Positions 34,624 through 40,244 of a stretch of 40,244 bases of DNA are shown here, one piece after another. The stretch spans positions 1 through 40,244 of the forward strand of contig NZ_QTPO01000065.1 in assembly GCF_003853645.1 (NCBI RefSeq). Reading direction: 5' to 3'. The stretch comes from Burkholderia sp. Bp9143 (GTDB taxonomy: Bacteria; Pseudomonadota; Gammaproteobacteria; Burkholderiales; Burkholderiaceae). The notes under the pieces are model-generated. The model made no database searches and was not told the origin of the DNA. It saw only the letters and a list, made by a program, of their open reading frames with translations. Within the stretch, counting starts at the first letter, position 1. The number at the start of each line of letters is the position of its first letter. The translations under genes were made by a program, and so were the position numbers.

Positions 34624-35250
34624 TCAGCAGTCTTCGGTCGACGGCGGCAGATCGCCGCGCGCCAGCGCGAGCGCATGGTCGCGCACGTCGTCCGGCCAGC
34701 CGACAACCCGTTCGGCCATCCGCGCGAGGTCGTTCGCATACAGCGCACGCGCGGCCTCCTCGAAACCGGGCAGGTCACCCGCGATCGCGGACATGAAGTG
34801 GTAGGTACGCGTCTGAGCGTCGCGGCGCCGGTCGGCCGCCGCGTGCGTGCGCCGCGCGTCCTCGACGAGCTTGCGCAGCGCGACGGACGCGCCGCCCGGC
34901 TGCGCGGCGAGCCAGTCCCAGTGACGCGGCAGCAACGTGACCTCGCGCGAGACGACGCCGAGCTTCGGACGGCCGCGGCCGCGTTGTTCGCCCGCGCCTG
35001 CAGGCTCGTCGGCGGGCGCGGATGCATCGCCCGGCGCCGCCGCGTAACGCGCACGGATATCGTCCGCCGTGCCGCGCAAGTCAAGGTCGATCGCGCGGCC
35101 GGTCGCGTCGTCGAAGATCACGATCGTGCCGGACATCGCGTCGCCGGCCGCCTGCCGGACCGCAACCGCCACCGTCGCGAGCGGGCCCGACGCGACGCGC
35201 CGGTGGCCGTCGAACGCCGTGTAGGAAGGGAGAAGCGTGGAAAGAGTCAT
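34624..35250 (-). CDS. DUF2239-family protein
   Basis: A 208-aa soluble protein that matches the DUF2239 pattern: N-terminal TLLPSYTAFDGHRRVASGPL, central IVIFDDATGRAIDLDLRG, RGRGRPKLGVVSREVTLLPRHWDWL (about 92-116) and helical C-terminus with FMSAIAGDLPGFEEAARALYA. The RGRPKLG segment is AT-hook-like and, with the following HWDWLAAQPGGASVALRKLV, could bind DNA. No function is established. ATG 35250 is favoured because the only other candidate (TTG 35286) falls inside the -10 region of its promoter. It is divergent from gudP. Confidence 0.8.
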   Translation of the reverse strand: MTLSTLLPSYTAFDGHRRVASGPLATVAVAVRQAAGDAMSGTIVIFDDATGRAIDLDLRGTADDIRARYAAAPGDASAPADEPAGAGEQRGRGRPKLGVVSREVTLLPRHWDWLAAQPGGASVALRKLVEDARRTHAAADRRRDAQTRTYHFMSAIAGDLPGFEEAARALYANDLARMAERVVGWPDDVRDHALALARGDLPPSTEDC

Positions 35251-35285
35251 CGTGGTCGCCCGTGGGTCGGAATCGGAATAACGCA

Positions 35286-35336
35286 ATTTTTATCCGGGTA
35301 TAAATAGACTGTCAATATCACCCGGGTAAAAACAGA
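35286..35336 (-). promoter_or_regulatory. Promoter of the DUF2239 gene with twin ACCCGGRT elements
   Basis: On the minus strand there is TTGACA (complement of 35310-35315), 17 nt, then TAAAAA (complement of 35287-35292), a near-ideal sigma-70 promoter. Two copies of TTTNTACCCGG(G/A)T flank or overlap it: TTTTTACCCGGGT upstream of the -35 (complement of about 35320-35332) and TTTATACCCGGAT between -35 and -10 (complement of about 35291-35303). Their spacing is about 30 nt, three helical turns. This is a likely operator pair for an unidentified repressor. Confidence 0.65.
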
Positions 35337-35355
35337 CACCCCGATGCCACCGATC

Positions 35356-35455
35356 GATTCAAATCCTGAATCAATCAAGTCAGTAATTGGCATGAAATCG
35401 CAAATTTCGCCGTGACAGAATGATCCGGACGCCCTGCCCGGGCATCGGCGTCCGG
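35356..35455 (+). promoter_or_regulatory. Dyad and leader hairpin upstream of gudP
   Basis: GATTCA-AATCC-TGAATC (35356-35372) is a perfect 6-bp dyad, a candidate operator. CCGGACGC (35425-35432) and GCGTCCGG (35448-35455) can form a hairpin enclosing a smaller GCCCGGGC stem, about 90 nt before the gudP ATG. No local regulator gene is adjacent. Confidence 0.35.
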
Positions 35456-35544
35456 CCTCCGGCCGGCAAGACCACCACGAAAAAACGCGCGCACCCGACG
35501 CGCAGCCGCACGACGGCACCGTCCGCCCTTCGGAGGAGACAGTC

Positions 35545-36885
35545 ATGAATCCGCTTCACGCATTGCCGGCGTCCGCGTCGGCAACGGCCCAGCGCACCCG
35601 CGTGCGCTGGCTCGTGCTGACCGTGCTGTTCGCGGTCACGACGATCAACTACGCGGATCGCGCGGCGATCGCGATCGCGGGCCCGGCGCTTTCCCGCGCG
35701 ATGCACCTGAGCCATGTGCAGATGGGCTTCATCTTCTCGGCGTTCGGCTGGTCGTACGTGATCGCGCAACTCCCGGGCGGCTGGCTGCTCGACCGCTTCG
35801 GGTCGCGCATCGTCTATGCGTTCAGCATCTTCTTCTGGTCGCTGTTCACGCTGCTGCAGGGCGGCATCGGTTTCTTCAGCGGCGCGGCCGCGTTCGCGCT
35901 GCTGTTCGGATTGCGCTTCCTGGTCGGCGCGGCCGAGGCGCCGTCGTTCCCGGCCAACAGCCGGATCGTGTCCACCTGGTTCCCGGCCGCGGAGCGCGGC
36001 ACCGCGTCGGCGATCTTCAACGCCGCGCAGTACGCGGCGACCGTCGTGTTCGCGCCGCTGATGGGCTGGCTCGTGCACGCGTTCGGCTGGCAGTCGGTGT
36101 TCGCGGTGATGGGCGTGCTCGGCTTCGCGTTCGTGCTGGTGTGGAACCGCACGATGTACGACCCGAAGGTGCACCCGCGCGTCAACCGCGCGGAGCTCGA
36201 CTACCTCACCGAAGGCGGCGCGCTCGTCAACATCGACCAGGCGACCGGCGCGCGCGACGGCGGCCCGTCGATGCGTCACGTGAAGGCGCTGCTGAGGAAC
36301 CGGATGCTCGTCGGCGTGTACGTCGCGCAATACTGCATCAACGCACTCACCTACTTCTTCATCACGTGGTTTCCCGTCTATCTCGTGCAGGCGCGCGGGA
36401 TGTCGATCCTCAACGCGGGGCTCGTCGCGTCGATCCCGGCCGTGTGCGGCTTCCTCGGCGGGATTCTCGGCGGCATCGTGTCCGACGCACTGCTCAAGCA
36501 GGGCCGGTCGCTGTCGGTCGCGCGCAAGGTGCCGATCGTGATCGGCATGCTGCTGTCGATGTCGATGATCGTCTGCAACTACACCGACTCGCACGTGCTC
36601 GTCGTGCTGTTCATGGCGCTGTCGTTCTTCGGCAAGGGGCTCGGCGCGCTCGGCTGGGCCGTCAACGCCGACACCGCGCCGCGCCAGATCGCCGGCCTGA
36701 GCGGCGCGCTGCTCAACACGTGCGGCAATCTTTCCAGCATCACGACGCCGATCGCGATCGGCTATATCGTCGACCGCAGCGGCTCGTTCAACGGCGCGCT
36801 GGTATACGTCGTCGCGCACGCGCTCGTCGCCGTGATCTGCTACCTGTTCGTCGTCGGCGAAATTCGCCGCGTCGAGCTGAACTGA
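35545..36885 (+). CDS. gudP: MFS D-glucarate/galactarate-type transporter
   Basis: A 446-aa permease of the anion:cation symporter MFS group, about 12 transmembrane helices. Signature segments are TTINYADRAAIAIAGPALS (about 32-50), the loop LLDRFGSRIVY (about 81-91) and FGLRFLVGAAEAPSFPANSRI (about 121-141), which is typical of hexuronate/glucarate transporters. The following gene is glucarate dehydratase, so glucarate or galactarate is the likely substrate. GGAGGAGA precedes the ATG. There are 62 nt to gudD; the two form an operon. Confidence 0.92.
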   Translation: MNPLHALPASASATAQRTRVRWLVLTVLFAVTTINYADRAAIAIAGPALSRAMHLSHVQMGFIFSAFGWSYVIAQLPGGWLLDRFGSRIVYAFSIFFWSLFTLLQGGIGFFSGAAAFALLFGLRFLVGAAEAPSFPANSRIVSTWFPAAERGTASAIFNAAQYAATVVFAPLMGWLVHAFGWQSVFAVMGVLGFAFVLVWNRTMYDPKVHPRVNRAELDYLTEGGALVNIDQATGARDGGPSMRHVKALLRNRMLVGVYVAQYCINALTYFFITWFPVYLVQARGMSILNAGLVASIPAVCGFLGGILGGIVSDALLKQGRSLSVARKVPIVIGMLLSMSMIVCNYTDSHVLVVLFMALSFFGKGLGALGWAVNADTAPRQIAGLSGALLNTCGNLSSITTPIAIGYIVDRSGSFNGALVYVVAHALVAVICYLFVVGEIRRVELN

Positions 36886-36947
36886 ACCGCGCGGGCCGCG
36901 CCGGCGCGACCGGCGGCCCGCGCACCAACGGAACCAGGAGCCAACCG

Positions 36948-38351
36948 ATGTCCGAATCCCGCCGCGCCGGCACGCCGCACGTCACGCGCATGCAGGTGAT
37001 CCCCGTCGCAGGCCGCGACAGCATGCTGCTGAACCTGTGCGGCGCGCACGCGCCGTATTTCACGCGCAACCTCGTGATCCTCGAGGACAACAGCGGCCAC
37101 ACGGGTGTCGGCGAAGTGCCCGGCGGCGAAGGCATCCGCCAGGCGCTCGAGCGGATGACCGATCTCGTGGTCGGTCAGTCGATCGGGCGTTACCAGGCGA
37201 CGCTCAACGCGGTGCGCGCCGCGCTGTCCGGCGTCGGTGCGCATGCCGGACGCACGATCCGGCACGAGGTGACGTCGGCCGGCGAGGCGGCCGTGCTGCG
37301 CCAGCCGCACGAGATCAACCTGCGGCTCGACAACGTGATCACCGCGATCGAGGCCGCGCTGCTCGACCTGCTCGGCCAGCATCTCGACGTGCCGGTCGCG
37401 GCGCTGCTTGGCGAAGGCCAGCAGCGCGACGCGGTGCCGATGCTCGCGTACCTGTTCTACATCGGCGAGCGGCGCCGCACCGACTTGCCGTATCGCGACG
37501 AAACGCACGCAACCGATCCGTGGTTCCGGCTGCGCAACGAAGCCGCGCTCACGCCGGCCGCAATCGCGCAGCAGGCCGAGGCCGCGGTCGAGCGCTACGG
37601 CTTCGTCGATTTCAAGCTGAAGGGCGGCGTGATGGCCGGCGCGGACGAGATGGAAGCGATCGCGGCGATCAAGGCGCGCTTTCCCGACGCGCGCGCGACG
37701 CTCGACCCGAACGGCGCGTGGTCGCTCGACGAAGCGGTCGCGCTGTGCCGCGGGCAAGGTCATCTGCTCGCGTATGCGGAGGATCCGTGCGGACCGGAGG
37801 CCGGCTACTCGGGCCGCGAGGTGATGGCCGAATTCCGGCGAGCGACCGGCATCCCGACCGCGACCAACATGATCGCGACCGACTGGCGGCAGATGGATCA
37901 CGCGGTGCGGCTGCAGGCGGTCGACATCCCGCTCGCCGATCCGCATTTCTGGACGATGCAGGGCTCGGTGCGGCTCGCGCAGCTGTGCCGCGACTGGGGG
38001 CTCACGTGGGGTTCGCACTCGAACAACCACTTCGACGTGTCGCTCGCGATGTTCACGCATGCGGCCGCGGCGGCGCCCGGCACGATCACGGCCATCGACA
38101 CGCACTGGATCTGGCAGGAAGGCGACGCGCGGCTCACGCGCGAGCCGCTCGAGATCGTCGGCGGCCAGGTGGCCGTGCCCGAGCGGCCGGGGCTCGGGAT
38201 CGAGCTTGACATGGCGCAGGTCGAGGCCGCGCATGCGCTGTATCGGGAAGTCGGCGGCACGGCGCGCGATGACGCGATGGCGATGCGGTATCTGGTGCCG
38301 GGGTGGACGTACGATCCGAAACGGCCGAGTTTCGGGCGCGGGTGTGGCTGA
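36948..38351 (+). CDS. gudD: Glucarate dehydratase
   Basis: This enolase-superfamily enzyme dehydrates D-glucarate (and L-idarate) to 5-keto-4-deoxyglucarate. The 467-aa protein has the catalytic KxK in FKLKGG (about 221-226), metal ligands in DPNGAW (about 249-254), EDPCG (about 279) and TNMIAT (about 304), and the catalytic His in GSHSNNHFD (about 349-357). The specific loop HAPYFTRNLVILEDNSGHTGVGEVPGG lies near 34-60. CAGGAG precedes the ATG. The downstream aldolase and reductase of the pathway are not in the window. Confidence 0.95.
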   Translation: MSESRRAGTPHVTRMQVIPVAGRDSMLLNLCGAHAPYFTRNLVILEDNSGHTGVGEVPGGEGIRQALERMTDLVVGQSIGRYQATLNAVRAALSGVGAHAGRTIRHEVTSAGEAAVLRQPHEINLRLDNVITAIEAALLDLLGQHLDVPVAALLGEGQQRDAVPMLAYLFYIGERRRTDLPYRDETHATDPWFRLRNEAALTPAAIAQQAEAAVERYGFVDFKLKGGVMAGADEMEAIAAIKARFPDARATLDPNGAWSLDEAVALCRGQGHLLAYAEDPCGPEAGYSGREVMAEFRRATGIPTATNMIATDWRQMDHAVRLQAVDIPLADPHFWTMQGSVRLAQLCRDWGLTWGSHSNNHFDVSLAMFTHAAAAAPGTITAIDTHWIWQEGDARLTREPLEIVGGQVAVPERPGLGIELDMAQVEAAHALYREVGGTARDDAMAMRYLVPGWTYDPKRPSFGRGCG

Positions 38352-38500
38352 CGATTTTGCTGAGCTGCGCGTTCCATGCGCTCGGCACCGGCATCTGCGT
38401 GCTGCCGAGGAAGAGGCTCGCGCTGCTCGCGATCGTCGCGGTGGCATTCGCGGCACTGTTGGTGCCGACGTTCAGAGCCGTCAACGCGCTGCTGAGCTAG
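38342..38500 (+). CDS. Small hydrophobic ORF overlapping the end of gudD
   Basis: A 52-aa reading frame from a GTG at 38342 that overlaps the last 10 nt of gudD in another frame. It would encode two hydrophobic helices (WLTILLSCAFHALGTGICVL and LALLAIVAVAFAALLVPTF) separated by PRKR, a plausible small membrane protein. No good ribosome site is visible and the family is not recognised; translational coupling to gudD is possible. It could be spurious. Confidence 0.35.
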   Translation: MWLTILLSCAFHALGTGICVLPRKRLALLAIVAVAFAALLVPTFRAVNALLS

Positions 38501-38531
38501 CCGACGAACCAGCGGGCACGCGGAAAACAAA

Positions 38532-38559
38532 AAGGGCTCGGTCTTGCGACCGAGCCCTT
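38532..38559 (-). terminator. Terminator of the former tRNA-Ala gene
   Basis: AAGGGCTCGGTC (38532-38543) pairs with GACCGAGCCCTT (38548-38559) around TTGC. The minus strand runs into TTTTTGTTTT after the stem. It lies 10 bp beyond the CCA end of the tRNA fragment, so it was the tRNA terminator. It may also end the plus-strand gud operon. Confidence 0.85.
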
Positions 38560-38569
38560 CGGATTCTGT

Positions 38570-38616
38570 TGGTGGAGCGGAGGAGGATCGAACTCCCGAC
38601 CTTCGCATTGCGAATG
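38570..38616 (-). other. 3' fragment of tRNA-Ala(CGC), probable attachment site
   Basis: Read on the minus strand, the segment gives an anticodon loop TTCGCAA (anticodon CGC), the 3' anticodon-stem strand TGCGA, variable AGGTC, a TTCGATC T-loop with 5-bp stem, acceptor 3' strand CCGCTCC with U70, discriminator A and CCA. U70 fits the alanine G3:U70 identity pair. The 5' half (D-arm and acceptor 5' strand) is absent: beyond 38616 the sequence no longer pairs. This is what a tRNA-integrating element leaves at one end, and an integrase lies 92 bp away. The intact tRNA should be at the far end of the island. Confidence 0.75.
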
Positions 38617-38666
38617 TAAAAACCGCACTATATGAAGTAAGGCATCTAGCGCCGTTCACGATTATT

Positions 38667-38684
38667 TGCCACAATTCTGCCACA
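38667..38684. repeat. Direct repeats near the att site, possible integrase arm sites
   Basis: TGCCACA occurs at 38667-38673 and 38678-38684, 11 nt apart, between the tRNA fragment and the integrase start. Short direct repeats in this position are typical of integrase arm-type binding sites. The assignment is by position only. Confidence 0.4.
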
Positions 38685-38708
38685 CTCCTTTCGAACAAGC
38701 ACATAGAA

Positions 38709-39809
38709 ATGCCGACCATACGAAAGCGCGGCCATTACCAGTGGGAGGCACAGGTACGCCGTCGCGGCTACCCCGCGCAAAGTAAGACCTTCAACACCAA
38801 GGCGGAGGCGGAAGCTTGGGCCGGCATGATCGAATCGGAAATGTCGCGCGGTATATGGGTCAGCCGCAGCGAGGCCGAGACAACAACGCTCTATGAGGCA
38901 CTGGAACGCTACGAGGACGAAATCTCGCTGGCGAAGAAGGGGGCCGCGCAGGAACTGTCGGTTTTGAAGACCTGCAAGGCAGTTGACCTTGCAAAGCGGC
39001 CGCTAGCAACGATTCGCAGCGCGGACATAGCAAAGCTCCGGGACGAATGGCTGAAGGACTATAAGCCCGCGACGGTCCTACGCCGCTTGGCGGTTCTTTC
39101 CCATGTATTCAGCATCGCCCGCAAAGAATGGGGCATGGATAGCTTGTCAAATCCGGTCGAACTGGTCCGCAAGCCGCAACCTAACAACGCCCGCACTCGG
39201 CGCATTGCCGTCAACAACGTATCTCTCAACGCGGTAGACGGAGAAGAAGCCGACTCGCAACGTGCTACGCAAGACGGCGAGCTCGAACGGGTAGCCAATG
39301 CTAGTGGTTCGCGACTGCTCCCTTCCATCATCTGGTTGGCCGTCGAGACCGCGATGCGCCGGGGTGAAATCGTGTCCCTATTGTGGGTGAACGTAGACCT
39401 AAATCGCCGCGTCGTGCACCTACCGTCAACGAAAAACGGAGACGCTCGTGACGTACCACTGTCTTCGCGCGCCGTTGCTGTGCTTCAGGCGCTAAAAGAC
39501 GCCCGGGATCACGCCAAGAATGATACGAGCGAGATCGACGAAGACGACACCGGGCGCGTGTTCGAGATTCGCAGCGACGCCGTCACGAGAGCTTTCGAGC
39601 GCGCAGTAGCGCGCGCTCGAAAGCTTTACATCGATGAGTCCAGGGCTACGCATCAGAGACCGGATGGCAAATTCCTGACGGACCTTCGCTTTCACGACCT
39701 CCGGCACGAGGCAACGTCCCGTTTGGCATCGATTTTCCCCATGCATGAACTGACAAAGATAACGGGCCACAAAGACCCGCGCATGTTGATGCGTTACTAC
39801 CATTGTTGA
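38709..39809 (+). CDS. Tyrosine-type site-specific integrase, C-terminally truncated
   Basis: A phage/island integrase of 366 aa. The N-terminal arm-binding part has RKRGHYQWEAQVRRRGYPAQ (about 4-23); a core-binding SAM-like domain follows (about 60-155). The catalytic domain has Arg in AMRRGEIVSL (about 217), Lys in STKNGDARDVPL (about 240), HDLRHEATS (about 334-342) and GHKDPRMLMRYYH, ending with the nucleophile Tyr. All catalytic residues are present, but the chain stops two residues after the RYY motif (RYYHC-stop), where relatives continue for a further helix. The cut coincides with the start of IS21-like terminal sequence, so an insertion probably removed the tail. ATG 38709 is chosen by homology; no SD is visible. 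Confidence 0.85.
   Translation: MPTIRKRGHYQWEAQVRRRGYPAQSKTFNTKAEAEAWAGMIESEMSRGIWVSRSEAETTTLYEALERYEDEISLAKKGAAQELSVLKTCKAVDLAKRPLATIRSADIAKLRDEWLKDYKPATVLRRLAVLSHVFSIARKEWGMDSLSNPVELVRKPQPNNARTRRIAVNNVSLNAVDGEEADSQRATQDGELERVANASGSRLLPSIIWLAVETAMRRGEIVSLLWVNVDLNRRVVHLPSTKNGDARDVPLSSRAVAVLQALKDARDHAKNDTSEIDEDDTGRVFEIRSDAVTRAFERAVARARKLYIDESRATHQRPDGKFLTDLRFHDLRHEATSRLASIFPMHELTKITGHKDPRMLMRYYHC
39590..39625. repeat. Perfect 15-bp inverted repeat inside the integrase gene
   Basis: AGCTTTCGAGCGCGC (39590-39604) and GCGCGCTCGAAAGCT (39611-39625) are exact reverse complements with a 6-nt spacer. They lie in the coding sequence for RAFERAVARARKL. A stem of this strength within a gene is unusual; it could be chance in an Arg/Ala-rich stretch or a structural signal. 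Confidence 0.6.
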
Positions 39810-40244
39810 TTTCCATCGAATCTTGACCCACCGTTTTCATCTAAATCTGACCCACCCCCAGACAGCGTAGTACATCTATTCCGGTGTGGATAACTCCTCA
39901 CTGCCTGCTGCTTTTGCTGCTCTCTTTCTCGTCGCCTTCGCCTTGGCAGAACTGGACTTGAAGCGCCAGGATTCATTGCCGGTTTCGACGATGTGGCAGT
40001 GATGGGTGACGCGGTCCAGCAGCGCCGTCGTCATCTTTGCGTCCCCGAACACGGTCGCCCACTCACCGAAGCTGAGGTTGGTGGTGATCGCGACACTCGT
40101 GTGTTCATACAGCTTCGAGAGCAAGTGGAACAGCAATGCGCCACCGGTCTGGCTGAATGGCAGGTAGTAGATAGCGTCAAGCAGCTTGGCCGGTTTACCG
40201 ACAACCATCTTGGCCGGTCGACCGGGTGATTGTCGGTGGTTATT
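39804..40244. mobile_element. IS21-family insertion sequence, one end plus partial istB
   Basis: The element begins at or near 39804 (TGTTGA), just after the integrase's RYYH codons. Repeats TGACCCACC at 39824-39832 and 39848-39856, 24 nt apart, fit the multiple terminal repeats of IS21-family ends. An istB-like frame on the minus strand runs from 39876 off the right edge. istA and the other end are outside the window, and no flanking target duplication can be checked. Confidence 0.65.
39876..40244 (-). CDS. istB: IS21-family helper ATPase IstB, partial, possibly degenerate
   Basis: IstB is the AAA+ partner of the IS21 transposase IstA. The C-terminal ~95 residues match well: YLPFSQTGGALLFHLLSKLY, TSVAITTNLSFGEWATVFG and MTTALLDRVTHHCHIVETGN. 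The Walker B region reads LLDAIYYLPF, where intact proteins have LLILDExGYLPF, so the Asp-Glu pair appears disrupted. Upstream, GRPAKMVVGKPAKLLD is an 8-residue repeat and does not look like IstB. The frame is open to the window edge; the start is unknown. This may be a degraded or rearranged copy. Confidence 0.75.
   Translation of the reverse strand, partial: NNHRQSPGRPAKMVVGKPAKLLDAIYYLPFSQTGGALLFHLLSKLYEHTSVAITTNLSFGEWATVFGDAKMTTALLDRVTHHCHIVETGNESWRFKSSSAKAKATRKRAAKAAGSEELSTPE

Larger units (their letters stand above)
38570..40244. mobile_element. End of a genomic island at tRNA-Ala (continues beyond window)
   Basis: The boundary is set by the tRNA 3' fragment on the left. Inside it are a tyrosine integrase and an IS21-family element. 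Base and codon use of the integrase differ from the chromosome: it is clearly less GC-rich, with codons such as AAA, ACA and TTG more common. The other end and cargo lie outside the window. Confidence 0.65.

Noticed and set aside
38544..38708. N-terminal extension of the integrase containing AEEDRTPDLRIA
   Set aside because: This peptide is the well-known spurious translation of a tRNA antisense strand; it comes from the tRNA-Ala fragment and is not protein.
1..40244. CRISPR arrays, rRNA genes, riboswitches, toxin-antitoxin or defence genes
   Set aside because: No regularly spaced repeats, rRNA segments, known riboswitch cores or cas/restriction/toxin motifs were seen; the only foreign DNA is the island end at 38.6-40.2 kb.

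Overview
The window is a high-GC proteobacterial chromosome segment with strong Burkholderia character, most likely a Burkholderia cepacia complex species on its main chromosome. This rests on gene order (paaABCDE, a DUF1835 protein, a TetR regulator, GNAT, Lrp, hpd, a fused indolepyruvate oxidoreductase), on DUF2957-type lipoproteins and on codon use. The species call is inference. Most genes look like ordinary core or conserved accessory genes, and only the last ~1.7 kb is clearly foreign.

Layout. 0.1-1.5 kb: an exported SGNH/GDSL hydrolase on the minus strand with its own terminator. 1.6-7.1 kb: the paaABCDE ring-1,2-epoxidase operon for phenylacetyl-CoA, driven by a promoter whose -35/-10 spacer is filled by a perfect palindrome (probable PaaR operator). 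It is followed by a terminator-like hairpin, a DUF1835/DUF3658 protein and the TetR regulator, probably PaaR. 7.3-14.1 kb: a GNAT acetyltransferase, an Lrp regulator divergent from hpd (4-hydroxyphenylpyruvate dioxygenase), a tiny exported protein, and a 1196-residue fused indolepyruvate:ferredoxin oxidoreductase. Together 1.6-14.1 kb reads as an aromatic amino acid catabolic neighbourhood: arylpyruvates go either through Hpd to homogentisate or through the oxidoreductase to arylacetyl-CoA, the substrate class of PaaABCE.

14.3-20.5 kb holds central metabolism: malic enzyme fused to a phosphotransacetylase-like domain, pyrE, a YbhB/RKIP-like exported protein, a WrbA-like flavoprotein and a type 2 argC. 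20.5-24.6 kb has an AT-rich leader, then two tandem paralogous glycine-rich lipoproteins and an OmpW-like outer membrane protein, apparently one operon. 24.8-29.6 kb has a LysR regulator divergent from an MFS transporter with a LysR-type box between them, a LysE exporter, a beta-hydroxyacid dehydrogenase-like enzyme and a Mut7-C ribonuclease-domain protein.

29.7-34.5 kb has a small lysine-rich exported protein and a MacAB-like tripartite exporter (adaptor, ATPase, two FtsX-type permeases) without an outer membrane channel in view. 34.6-38.5 kb has a DUF2239 protein whose promoter carries a pair of near-identical ACCCGGRT elements three helical turns apart, then a glucarate transporter and glucarate dehydratase pair (gudP-gudD) and a small hydrophobic ORF.

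38.5-40.2 kb is a mobile-element boundary. A 47-nt 3' fragment of a tRNA-Ala(CGC), still followed by its terminator, is joined to a tyrosine integrase. The integrase is cut off directly after its catalytic tyrosine by the end of an IS21-family element, whose istB runs off the window. This nested junction is the most unusual structure seen. I found no CRISPR array, no intact RNA gene and no clearly new multi-gene system.
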